Assembly: GCA_018819305.1 (NCBI GenBank)
Contig: JAHJQO010000031.1
Span: 1 to 44,041, forward strand
Direction: 5' to 3'
Source: Nanobdellota archaeon
GTDB taxonomy: Archaea; Nanobdellota; Nanobdellia; Woesearchaeales; SM23-78
DNA length: 44,041 nt
This document shows, in pieces, positions 1 through 7,299 of this stretch. A program made the translations under genes and the position numbers. The notes under the pieces were generated by a model. That model was not told where the DNA came from. It ran no database searches and was given only the letters and a program-made list of their open reading frames with translations. How positions within the stretch are numbered: the stretch's first letter is position 1; the number at the start of each line of letters is the position of its first letter.

Positions 1-18
1 ACGCTACTCAGAATGGGT

Positions 19-53
19 ATATGAGTGCGCCAAAATCCGCTGCGCACTCATAT
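19..53. repeat. Perfect 12-bp inverted repeat (hairpin)
   Basis: The arms ATATGAGTGCGC (19-30) and GCGCACTCATAT (42-53) are perfect reverse complements around an 11-base loop. There is no T-run after it, so it is not a plain intrinsic terminator. It lies upstream of the protease/ligase operon and just before a second structured segment. Function unknown. Confidence 0.75.
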
Positions 54-87
54 CATAATCATATGTCAAAGAAAAAGTTAACGGAGG

Positions 88-129
88 ACGGCAGTTCCTC
101 TCGGCTAAACTCCGAGTATCCTCTGCCGT
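88..129. repeat. Two-level hairpin upstream of the protease gene
   Basis: The outer arms ACGGCAG (88-94) and CTGCCGT (123-129) pair perfectly. Inside them CTCGG (100-104) pairs with CCGAG (112-116) around a 7-base loop. The structure ends 21 bases before the first possible start of the next gene, so it could act in a leader RNA or as the 3' end of an upstream transcript. It resembles no RNA family I recognise. Confidence 0.6.
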
Positions 130-149
130 AAATGTAATGAATAAAAAAA

Positions 150-557
150 ATGAATAATGATATGGATTGCGAGGAAATGAAAAAAAGAACTATTGTTGGC
201 TTGACTGAGATAGTTAAAGTCAATAGTAATTCGCACGAACAAGAATTAATAGCAAGAATTGACACCGGAGCTACAAAAAGCAGTCTTGACCTTACTCTTG
301 CATCTGAATTAAGACTTGGCCCTGTGGTGGATTCCAGACTTATCAAAAGTGCCCATGGCAGCAAACTAAGGCCTGTTGTTGAAGCTGAAATAAATATTTG
401 TGGCAGAACCATAAAAGCCAAATTCACACTTGCAGACAGAAATCATATGAGATATCCTATGCTTATTGGACAGAATGTCTTAAGAAAAGGTTTCCTTATT
501 GACCCAAGCAGAAGTGCTGATAAAATATTTGCTGACAGCAAAGTTAAAAAAGAATAA
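150..557 (+). CDS. RimK-associated retropepsin-like aspartyl protease
   Basis: 135 residues. The segment RIDTGATKSSL carries the D-T/S-G-A active-site signature of retropepsin-like aspartic proteases, and HMRYPMLIGQNVL is the usual C-terminal half of the family often annotated as ATP-dependent zinc protease (COG4067). These proteins are typically encoded beside RimK-type ligases and are thought to trim or oppose the amino acids the ligase adds; the ligase lies 41 bases downstream on the same strand. A second in-frame ATG at 177 (MKKRTIVGL), closely preceded by GAGG, could be the true start, giving 126 residues. The family call is solid; the substrate is unknown. Confidence 0.85.
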   Translation: MNNDMDCEEMKKRTIVGLTEIVKVNSNSHEQELIARIDTGATKSSLDLTLASELRLGPVVDSRLIKSAHGSKLRPVVEAEINICGRTIKAKFTLADRNHMRYPMLIGQNVLRKGFLIDPSRSADKIFADSKVKKE

Positions 558-598
558 TAAAAAAAGAGGAAAAAATAAAGATTTGATGGTGGTATATT

Positions 599-1705
599 TT
601 GAGTTTAAAAGCAGCAATTATAAGTTTAGGCAGTGAAAGTTCAGAATGGACAGTTGAAGCTATGCGCAAATATTTTTCAGAAGTTGACGACCTTGACATT
701 CGCCAAATTGAAATCAATATTTCTGGCAAATCTGCAGAGATTCTTTATAATGGAAAACCAATTCCAAAATATGACTGTGTTTATGCAAAAGGTTCATTCA
801 GATATGCGCCACTGCTTAAAACACTAACTTCTGTGCTTGAAAACAAATGCTATGTTCCCATTTCTTCTGATGCTTATACAATTGCTCATGACAAGCTGCT
901 TACTCACTTAGAGCTTCAGAAACATAACATATCGATGCCAAAGACTTATGTAAGTGCAACAATTGCAGCAGCTAAAAAAATTCTTGAAAAAATCAATTAT
1001 CCTATTATTATGAAATTCCCGCATGGCACAGGAGGAAAAGGTGTTATGTTTGCAGACAGCTATGCAAGTGCTTCTTCTTTGCTTGATGCACTCACTGCTT
1101 TAAGGCAGCCTTTTATTATTCAAGAGTACATTGAAACTAAAGGAACAGATGTTCGGGCTATTGTTGTTGGCAACAAAATAATTGCCTCTTATAAACGCAA
1201 GGCTGGCTTAAATGAGGTGCGTTCTAATTTTCATTCTGGCGGAAGTGCAGAGCCTATTGAATTAGATAGTAATACAAAAAGAATTGCCATTAATACAGCA
1301 AAGGCAATAAAAGCAGACATCTGTGCAGTTGACATGCTTGAAAGTTCAAAAGGTGCTCTTGTTATTGAAGCCAACATCAGCCCGGGTTTGCAGTTGATTA
1401 CAAAGACAACACAAATTGATGTTGCTGACAAGATTGCAAAGTATCTTTATGAGAGAACTCTTGAATTCAAAACCAGAGACAAGGAATTAAAGAGTGCTCA
1501 GATTATGAAAGGAATTGACAAAGAAACAACTGCTGACGGCAAAAGGAAATTCATCACAAATCTTGATTTCAGAGGCAACAAGATTCTTCTTCCTGAAATC
1601 ATAAGTCAGATATGTGATTTTGATTCAGAGGACAACTATGACATCACAGCTGAACCTGACAAGGTTGTTATTAAGAAGCTGAAGATTAAGAAAGATGATG
1701 ATTGA
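599..1705 (+). CDS. RimK-family ATP-grasp amino-acid ligase with C-terminal extension
   Basis: 368 residues, starting with TTG and preceded by GGTGGT at a suitable distance. The ATP-grasp fold is visible from about residue 100 to 290: IIMKFPHGTGGKGVMF is the glycine-rich ATP loop, and VIEANISPG holds the Glu and Asn that bind magnesium. RimK-type enzymes add glutamate or similar amino acids to a protein or cofactor terminus. The last 70 or so residues, after the ATP-grasp domain, form a Lys-rich extension that I do not recognise. The upstream aspartyl protease is the typical partner, so the two probably form an operon for a reversible amino-acid tag. The target cannot be read from sequence. 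Confidence 0.85.
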   Translation: MSLKAAIISLGSESSEWTVEAMRKYFSEVDDLDIRQIEINISGKSAEILYNGKPIPKYDCVYAKGSFRYAPLLKTLTSVLENKCYVPISSDAYTIAHDKLLTHLELQKHNISMPKTYVSATIAAAKKILEKINYPIIMKFPHGTGGKGVMFADSYASASSLLDALTALRQPFIIQEYIETKGTDVRAIVVGNKIIASYKRKAGLNEVRSNFHSGGSAEPIELDSNTKRIAINTAKAIKADICAVDMLESSKGALVIEANISPGLQLITKTTQIDVADKIAKYLYERTLEFKTRDKELKSAQIMKGIDKETTADGKRKFITNLDFRGNKILLPEIISQICDFDSEDNYDITAEPDKVVIKKLKIKKDDD

Positions 1706-1723
1706 TAAAATGAATTGGAATAT

Positions 1724-2473
1724 TTAGTCCAGCCAAGCTTCTACTAAAACAGATTTATGTTTTACTAACTTATTAATTTTTTTGCCAATATCTAATTCTT
1801 CTGCAACCAAGTCCATTACAAACTGACTCATCCCTGATGCAAAATATGTCGGATATATACACAAACCATAATGAATGCCATCTATAGTAATTCCTTCCAG
1901 CAAAGTAGGGAGTTCACCCAGAATATAGGAAGCAAGCCTGTCTGTTTTTCTTTTATCATTTATTATTCTTTCTTTTTTTCGCATGTATTTTTTAACAAAA
2001 TATAACACAGCAGATTTAAATTCAGAATCAATTTCATATTGTTTCTCTAAAAATTCCTTTAGTTCAAGGTATTTTTTATCTTTTAAAACAGTTTCCCACT
2101 TGTAGATTTCAATTTTAGGCTGGTCACAAAGAGGTAACTTTTTTATTTGTTTCAGAAATAGCTCCTCAAAATAACTTCCTTGGCTTTGTGCCCTTTTCTT
2201 AGCCTTTCCTTTACTATATTTATCTAAAATCTCATAATTAACTATATTCAATTCATCTGCAATAATTACTGCAACTTTTCCTTTTGTATTGCGAACCGCC
2301 CAAGTTAGATAGTTAAGTGCCATTTCACCAGTAATCTTCTTATTGCTTATACTGATTCCAATAAAAATATGAAATCTCTTATTGTAAATCTCATCAGAAC
2401 TAGCACCAAAAAATCTCATTTTTTTCTCAGATTCATACACACTCTTAGGAATAGTAATCATTTCTTCTTTCAT
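1724..2473 (-). CDS. tRNA-dependent cyclodipeptide synthase
   Basis: 249 residues. Cyclodipeptide synthases use two aminoacyl-tRNAs to make a cyclic dipeptide (diketopiperazine). Compared from memory with AlbC of Streptomyces noursei, the key residues match with the same spacing. The catalytic Ser is S41 in HIFIGIS (AlbC S37). Y183 and E187 in YILGELP match Y178 and E182. Y207 in CIYP matches Y202, exactly 24 residues after Y183 as in AlbC. The Lys/Arg-rich helix KGKAKKRAQSQG fits the tRNA-binding helix. It is divergent from a deoxyribosyltransferase-like gene across an 82-bp promoter gap. No oxidase, methyltransferase or transporter adjoins it, so the product may be used unmodified. Confidence 0.88.
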   Translation of the reverse strand: MKEEMITIPKSVYESEKKMRFFGASSDEIYNKRFHIFIGISISNKKITGEMALNYLTWAVRNTKGKVAVIIADELNIVNYEILDKYSKGKAKKRAQSQGSYFEELFLKQIKKLPLCDQPKIEIYKWETVLKDKKYLELKEFLEKQYEIDSEFKSAVLYFVKKYMRKKERIINDKRKTDRLASYILGELPTLLEGITIDGIHYGLCIYPTYFASGMSQFVMDLVAEELDIGKKINKLVKHKSVLVEAWLD

Positions 2474-2555
2474 ACATATAATAAAGGATTACAAGTTTAT
2501 AAATTTACTGAACTTTTTCATAACCTTTAAAAAAGAAACCATATCATATCTAAAT

Positions 2556-2894
2556 ATGACGAAGCGTTTAAGAATTTATGTGGCTGGGCCTTTGACTTCT
2601 AATGATTTAAAAGTTTTTAAGCAGAATGTAAAAAAAGCAAAAGAAATTGGCGAGCAGATTTTTAAAAAAGGTCATCTTCCTTATGTCCCTCATGCACATT
2701 TTTATGATTGGGATATTCACATGTATAAAGATTATGAATTCTTGCTGGCGCATGGTATTGACATCCTTGAGAAATGGGCTGATGCTTTGTTCTACATAGA
2801 CCCTAGCAAAGGTGCAGACATTGAAAAGAAACGAGCAGAAGAACTTGGCTTGAAAATATTTACTGATATTTCTGAGATTGAAGAAGTTAAATAG
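2556..2894 (+). CDS. Nucleoside 2-deoxyribosyltransferase-like protein
   Basis: 112 residues. It opens with IYVAGPLTSND, the start of the nucleoside 2-deoxyribosyltransferase/DUF4406 fold, and contains DPSKGADIEKKRAEELG, which matches the family's S-x-G-A-x-x-E segment with the active-site Glu retained. The family cleaves or exchanges N-glycosidic bonds of nucleosides or nucleotides; some members are nucleotide-monophosphate hydrolases. The gene is divergent from the cyclodipeptide synthase, with a leaderless-type promoter. Substrate is not predictable, and no functional link to the divergent gene is implied beyond proximity. Confidence 0.7.
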   Translation: MTKRLRIYVAGPLTSNDLKVFKQNVKKAKEIGEQIFKKGHLPYVPHAHFYDWDIHMYKDYEFLLAHGIDILEKWADALFYIDPSKGADIEKKRAEELGLKIFTDISEIEEVK

Positions 2895-2943
2895 ATAAAT
2901 AAGTTAAAGATAATTTTATAAGTTAAATAGAAATTCTAAAAGA

Positions 2944-3225
2944 TTAAAGCAGATTCTTTAACTTGTCAATATATGTGGCTACTTCTTGTCCTTTTTTTGT
3001 CAGAGTCAGAACTTTTAGTCTTCCTCTTTTTTCAAAAGTTACTAATCCTGCTTTTTGCATTTCCTGAAGAATCTTAACTACATGGCTGTATGTGCAGTCC
3101 ACGATTTTGGCAAGGTTTGAAGCATATATATTGTTGCTTTTATGAAGAAGTTGTACCAACATCATTGCTGGCTTTTCCCGAAAGAAAACATTGAATATTT
3201 TTTTGCTCTTCATAAAATCATACAC
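2944..3225 (-). CDS. Winged-helix transcriptional regulator (MarR/ArsR-like)
   Basis: 93 residues containing one winged-helix domain. The helix-turn-helix reads ASNLAKIVDCTYSHVVKILQ, followed by GLVTFEKRGR as the wing and a terminal dimerisation helix. It is like the small single-domain MarR-type regulators common in archaea, with no ligand-binding extension. A second ATG five codons downstream (MKSKKIF) could be the start. It stands alone between convergent and divergent neighbours, so its target genes are not evident. Confidence 0.7.
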   Translation of the reverse strand: MYDFMKSKKIFNVFFREKPAMMLVQLLHKSNNIYASNLAKIVDCTYSHVVKILQEMQKAGLVTFEKRGRLKVLTLTKKGQEVATYIDKLKNLL

Positions 3226-3396
3226 CCCTCCAGCATTATTTTTGGAATCTTGGTATTATAAATATTTATTTAGTCCTTTATATATGTTGTGAACATTATT
3301 TCCCTTTATATACTTTTCGTTTCATATAATCAAAAAGAACTAAGCAAATGCTATAAATTTTAGTCAATAAATCAAACAATAAATTGAAAATAGCAA

Positions 3397-3406
3397 ATAT
3401 TTAAAA
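3397..3406 (+). promoter_or_regulatory. TATA box for the beta-CASP nuclease gene
   Basis: ATATTTAAAA is centred about 28 bases before the ATG at 3430. That spacing places the transcription start at or next to the start codon, so the mRNA is probably leaderless. No Shine-Dalgarno sequence is seen before this gene, which agrees. Confidence 0.55.
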
Positions 3407-3429
3407 ACTTTTCCATATACTGAATTAAT

Positions 3430-4707
3430 ATGAAGCTCGTTTTTCACGGAGCTGCTAAAGAGGTGGGGAGAAGCTGCATTGAAGTGCAGACTCAGGGAGA
3501 TCGCTACCTTCTGGATGCAGGCATAAAGTTTAAAGAAGGCGGTCTAGCTTACCCAGAGAATCTTGTAAATCTTCCGGATGTTGACGGAATATTTATTTCT
3601 CATGCTCATGAAGACCATGCAGGAGCACTGCCGCTTCTAGAACACTACAAAATAATCTGCCCTATCTATTGCACCAAGCTAACTTATGGAATAAGCAAAG
3701 TACTTCTAAAAGATTCTTACAAAATTGCAAGAATCAAAAACCTGCACCCAGCATACACAAAAATAGATTTAAAGCAAGTAGAAAAAGATGTAAGATTTGT
3801 AAAATATGACCATCTGTACAAGCACAGAAAAATAAAATTTGTTTTTAGAAACGCAGGCCATGTTCCTGGCAGCGCAATGATAACAATAACAGATGGTGAA
3901 AAAAAACTTGTTTACACAGGCGACACAAAACTAAAAACAACAGAGCTTGTCAAAGGAGCACACACTTTTTATGAAGATGTTGACGCACTCATAATTGAAA
4001 GCACCTATGGAGACAGAGACCTGCCAGACAGAGCAGAAACAAGAGAACAATTTCTAGCCAAAATCGAGGAAGTCATTGCAAGAGGCGGCTCAGTAATCAT
4101 ACCTGTGTTTGCCCTTGGAAGAGCACAGGATGTGCTGATAATGCTGGCAGAAAAAAAATTCAAAGCACCAATATATTTTGACGGCATGGCTAAAAGACTA
4201 ACCCAAAGAATACTAACAACACCTGATCCATATGTTAATAATCATGCAATTCTTGATGAGATGTTCAATAAAAAAGTCATTCATATAGGAAGCCCAAAGC
4301 ACAGAGAACATGCAATGAAAAGCCAGGGCATCTTTGTTACAACAAGCGGAATGGTGCAGGGTGGACCTGTGATGTCATATATAGAAGAAATGTGGCATGA
4401 CCCAAAGCACGCAATTCTACTGACAGGTTTTCAGTGCAAACGAACCAATGGAAGGCATTTGCTTGATGAAGGATTTATCTACATTGACGGCTGGCGAACC
4501 TATGTGAAATGCGAAATTCTTAAGTTTGGTTTTTCAGGACATGCAGACAAAGAAGACCTAAAAGAAATAGTAAGAAGAGTCGATCCAAAAAAATTAATAT
4601 TTCAGCACGGCGACCCAGAAGCCATTGAAGCCATGAGAAGCTGGGCAGAAAAACAAAACAAATGGAGAGTTTATGCTCCTGAGATTGGCGAAGAGATTGA
4701 AGTTTAA
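3430..4707 (+). CDS. Archaeal beta-CASP ribonuclease (aCPSF2-like)
   Basis: 425 residues, metallo-beta-lactamase fold with a beta-CASP insert. Zinc motif 2 is HAHEDH (58-63), motif 3 is AGHVPGS (H144) and motif 4 is YTGDT (D165). The beta-CASP motifs are IESTYGDR, SGHAD (H371) and FQHGD (H393). There are no N-terminal KH domains, so it matches the shorter aCPSF2 or RNase J-like proteins rather than aCPSF1, the transcription-termination nuclease. Such enzymes cut or trim RNA with two zinc ions in the cytoplasm. All catalytic residues are present. The stop overlaps the convergent zinc ribbon gene by 4 bases. Confidence 0.88.
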   Translation: MKLVFHGAAKEVGRSCIEVQTQGDRYLLDAGIKFKEGGLAYPENLVNLPDVDGIFISHAHEDHAGALPLLEHYKIICPIYCTKLTYGISKVLLKDSYKIARIKNLHPAYTKIDLKQVEKDVRFVKYDHLYKHRKIKFVFRNAGHVPGSAMITITDGEKKLVYTGDTKLKTTELVKGAHTFYEDVDALIIESTYGDRDLPDRAETREQFLAKIEEVIARGGSVIIPVFALGRAQDVLIMLAEKKFKAPIYFDGMAKRLTQRILTTPDPYVNNHAILDEMFNKKVIHIGSPKHREHAMKSQGIFVTTSGMVQGGPVMSYIEEMWHDPKHAILLTGFQCKRTNGRHLLDEGFIYIDGWRTYVKCEILKFGFSGHADKEDLKEIVRRVDPKKLIFQHGDPEAIEAMRSWAEKQNKWRVYAPEIGEEIEV

Positions 4708-5036
4708 TTTTTTTTATTTTTCACATCTTTTTTTATTTTTTTAGCCTGATTCTGTTTTCTCACATACTCTCTAAATTCTTTTACTTTGTGATTAATTACA
4801 AGAAGAAAAACTCCTTCATAATCACAGTCACGGCACTTATATTTAGAAGGGGCAAAAATAATATTTGAGCCTATCATCTGGCCGTTTGCAGAGCCGCATT
4901 TGGGACAAAGAGCAGTTGAATTTTTTCTGTCTTCTTTCTTTCTCCTGTGATGACGAAGAAGTCTATAGCCAATATAAACAATAAACGCAAGCATCACTAC
5001 ATTAAATAATATTAACATAAATTGAAGCAGTTTCAT
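4704..5036 (-). CDS. Membrane-anchored zinc ribbon protein
   Basis: 110 residues. One transmembrane helix (about residues 5-25) is followed by a basic RRHHRRKK stop-transfer stretch, a zinc ribbon made of CPKCG and CRDCDYEG, and a Lys-rich tail. The topology suggests a cytoplasmic zinc ribbon tethered to the membrane. I recognise no specific family. It is convergent with the beta-CASP nuclease, with 4 bases of overlap. Confidence 0.65.
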   Translation of the reverse strand: MKLLQFMLILFNVVMLAFIVYIGYRLLRHHRRKKEDRKNSTALCPKCGSANGQMIGSNIIFAPSKYKCRDCDYEGVFLLVINHKVKEFREYVRKQNQAKKIKKDVKNKKN

Positions 5037-5119
5037 AATAAAGAAGAAAGATTGTTCCTATATAAAATTAGCGAAACAAGTCTTAATACAATCTCAAGAA
5101 TATGTTGCGGAGTTATTTC

Positions 5120-5204
5120 TGCTCGTACCTCGCAGGATTTGCGTCGAGCAATCTGCATGCGCTCAAAAACAAAAATGTTTTTGGCGCCGCAAAACAAGTT
5201 TTGC
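5120..5204. repeat. Palindromic intergenic repeat, copy 1
   Basis: Successive hairpins fill this gap: TGCTCG (5120-5125) with CGAGCA (5145-5150), inner CGCA with TGCG, AAAAACA (5165-5171) with TGTTTTT (5176-5182), and GCAAAAC (5189-5195) with GTTTTGC (5198-5204). The blocks GCTCAAAAACAAA and GTTTTTGGC recur on the opposite strand in the copy near 16.8 kb. An open frame runs through it into the next gene but does not look like protein. Confidence 0.6.
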
Positions 5205-5293
5205 CGGAATCGCTTGTTCTCCTGATTATTCTCCAAGGCAACACACCAAAGCGAAACAAAGAATATATAAAGCAACTCCCTCTTAAGTCATAC

Positions 5294-5584
5294 ATGGCTA
5301 TTCAATACAAGCAGAAATGCACAAGATGCAGAACCAATTATGTCACAGTAACCAGAAGGCAGCCTTTTCCTGTGTGTGAAGAATGCCAGAAAAAAGAAAT
5401 GTCAGGAGAAATAACAGATCCTAAGATGAAGGAGATGTTTGATATTCCTGAGGAATTCTATAAAAAGAGCAATTTCCTAAGAAGCATAAAGGTAAATTAT
5501 CTAAGATTTGGGAGTCTTTCAGAAAAACAAATCGATGCTTTCAAGAATACTGTAAAAAATATGAAAGAAAAAAAAGATTCTTAA
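5294..5584 (+). CDS. Small zinc ribbon protein
   Basis: 96 residues from the ATG at 5294. The frame is open upstream to 5102, but that part is the palindromic repeat and codes for an unlikely sequence, so the downstream start is chosen. CTRCRTNY and CEECQKKE form a CxxC/CxxC zinc site near the N-terminus, and the rest is a helical, Lys-rich tail. It is like small archaeal zinc ribbon proteins in the range of translation or RNA factors, but I cannot name the family. Confidence 0.65.
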   Translation: MAIQYKQKCTRCRTNYVTVTRRQPFPVCEECQKKEMSGEITDPKMKEMFDIPEEFYKKSNFLRSIKVNYLRFGSLSEKQIDAFKNTVKNMKEKKDS

Positions 5585-5692
5585 AAATATTCTTAGCCAT
5601 ACTTTATCTTAAGTTCTTTTTCATCACTAAATCTTTTTAAAAATATTGTGGAGAATATTATCACCACAAAATTATCTCAACCAAAATACATA

Positions 5693-5764
5693 TGCCTGCG
5701 CCGGGAATCAAACCCGGGTCTGATCCTCCGCAGGGACCTATTCTATTCACTATACTACGCAGGC
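5693..5764 (-). tRNA. tRNA-Arg (anticodon GCG)
   Basis: Read on the minus strand, the acceptor stem GCCTGCG (5764-5758) pairs with CGCAGGC (5700-5694), with discriminator A at 5693. The anticodon stem is GGTCC with GGATC around the loop CTGCGGA, giving anticodon GCG with G37. The T stem is CCGGG/CCCGG. The D stem is short, about 3 pairs. No intron and no encoded CCA. The gene decodes CGC/CGU arginine codons. Confidence 0.92.
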
Positions 5765-5898
5765 GCAATATAAAGTGAAAAAGAAAGAGTCTTTTAATTA
5801 TTTGTGCTTTTCATAGTAGCGACTAAGAAATCAGGGCACTGCAAAAAACACTTGGAGGTAGTGTTCGCCACTGTAGAATGTTCCCAGAAATAGCATAT

Positions 5899-6552
5899 CT
5901 AGGGCGCACCAGGTCTCGCAATTGTGCTTGGGGCTTTTCTGCCAACACAAGGACCATCTTCAACTTTAAAGCCAGCTTTTTTTAAGTTCTCCCTGACAAC
6001 CCCAGCACAAGAATAAGTAGTTAGAATTCCATCATCAGAAATCTTTTTTCTAATCTCTTTGAAAAACTCTTCTGTCCAGAGCTCAGGACATTTCTTAGGA
6101 CTAAAAGGGTCATGAAGAATAATATCAAATTTGCCCTGAACTTGCTTAATTCCTTTCAAAGCGTCGCAGACCAAAATTTTAACCATTATACCTTCACAAT
6201 CATAAAAATACTGGTTTGCAACAGCATCCTGAATAACATAATAAGTTTTAATCATAGGCTTAAGTTCCTTAATCTTATCAAGAATTTTCTCATCGTTTTC
6301 CAAACCAACAATCTCAACTTCGCAACCCAAGTGCTCCTCCAGAACCTTGTCCAGTATTGCAGCAGAATTATAGCCAAGACCAAAACAAATATCAAGAACC
6401 CTGACAAAATCCTTTCCTTTCACAGCTTCAAGAGCAGGCTCTGCAAACTTCTTAAAAGCCTCTTCAACAGCACCACTGACAGAATGATAAGTCTCATCAA
6501 ACTCATCAGAATGAAAAGTTATGCTCTTGTCACCTGTAACAATTTGCTTCAT
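5899..6552 (-). CDS. MnmC-like SAM-dependent methyltransferase
   Basis: 217 residues. The start has the MnmC methyltransferase-domain pattern: TGDKSITFHSDEFDETYHS followed by GAVEEAF. VLDICFGLGYNSAAIL is the SAM-binding glycine loop, and DIILHDPFSPKKCPELW is the active-site region typical of PF05430. Bacterial MnmC methylates aminomethyl-uridine in the tRNA wobble position; archaeal stand-alone domains probably do a related tRNA step, which is inference. There is no FAD domain. It lies upstream of the tRNA-Arg on the same strand and 24 bases downstream of a membrane protein gene. Confidence 0.82.
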   Translation of the reverse strand: MKQIVTGDKSITFHSDEFDETYHSVSGAVEEAFKKFAEPALEAVKGKDFVRVLDICFGLGYNSAAILDKVLEEHLGCEVEIVGLENDEKILDKIKELKPMIKTYYVIQDAVANQYFYDCEGIMVKILVCDALKGIKQVQGKFDIILHDPFSPKKCPELWTEEFFKEIRKKISDDGILTTYSCAGVVRENLKKAGFKVEDGPCVGRKAPSTIARPGAP

Positions 6553-6576
6553 ACAAAGAAAGTGAAATTCTAGTCT

Positions 6577-7044
6577 TTATAAAAACAACCCAATAATACC
6601 AAGAACAAGGCCGACAATGAAAAAACCAATGTATTGTTTAAACAAGCCACCAATAATCTTTTTTACCTTTTTAATATCTTTAAAATGGTCCTGAAGATAG
6701 ATTCCTCCAATAGGCAAGCCATAAAGAAATATCAAAGGAGCAATCAGCGCAAAGCCATTGTATTTCCAGGACAAAAAGAAAACAACTGCCAAAGCATAAT
6801 AATACAATGTTTCTCTGTATTTGCTAAAACTAAAAATAATAATTAATAATGCAACAACCAGCACCAGCAAGATAGACCAATTCTTTAAAAAGAAAAGCAC
6901 CAGTATAACTACAAATAAGATATGCCTGAAAATATTAAAATATATTTTGCCAGCTTTTAATTCTTCTTTTGCAAAATAACTAATTAACAAACCTGCAAAT
7001 ACTCCGAGAAAAGCCAGTATCAATAAAATAAAGTATTTTAACAT
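6577..7044 (-). CDS. Polytopic membrane protein, unknown
   Basis: 155 residues with about five or six hydrophobic segments covering most of its length, for example LLILAFLGVFAGLLISYF at the N-terminus and FFIVGLVLGIIGLFL at the C-terminus. A short basic stretch (DHFKDIKKVKK) lies before the last helix. It is probably an integral membrane protein. No transporter or enzyme motif is visible. It is read in the same direction as the MnmC-like methyltransferase, 24 bases upstream of it, and may share its transcript. Confidence 0.65.
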   Translation of the reverse strand: MLKYFILLILAFLGVFAGLLISYFAKEELKAGKIYFNIFRHILFVVILVLFFLKNWSILLVLVVALLIIIFSFSKYRETLYYYALAVVFFLSWKYNGFALIAPLIFLYGLPIGGIYLQDHFKDIKKVKKIIGGLFKQYIGFFIVGLVLGIIGLFL

Positions 7045-7091
7045 GATTTATCCATTATCACTGGGCTTTATAAATATTTTTATCCTTGCAG

Positions 7092-7249
7092 CTCTGTCCT
7101 AAGTACGCTCGCAGTTCCTGCTCGCTAGCGTCAGTTCGCAGAGACAAAAACATTATTCTCTTTCATCGATTGTTTTTGCCCCCTATGACATCTCTTACGA
7201 ATTAATAAGCTCTGCTCACAAATAAATGACGCAAATACTTAGGACAGAG
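7092..7249. repeat. Palindromic intergenic repeat, copy 2, 14-bp terminal inverted repeats
   Basis: CTCTGTCCTAAGTA (7092-7105) and TACTTAGGACAGAG (7236-7249) are perfect reverse complements enclosing about 130 bases without an ORF. The interior has CAGTTCGC at 7132 and TCTTACGA at 7193, then CTCTGCTCACA. The same blocks in the same order and nearly the same spacing occur in the element at 12.03 kb. It looks like a small non-autonomous, MITE-like element; no transposase is seen. Confidence 0.65.
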
Positions 7250-7299
7250 ACTATCCCTACAAAAGGTTTATTAATATTCAAGTATTTCTCTTCTCAACA

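Noticed and set aside
5102-5293. N-terminal extension of the zinc ribbon gene
   Set aside because: The open frame covers the palindromic repeat and reads as unlike protein; the ATG at 5294 starts the recognisable domain.
6112-6573. Plus-strand frame of 153 codons
   Set aside because: It is antisense to the methyltransferase gene, whose SAM motifs show it to be the real one.
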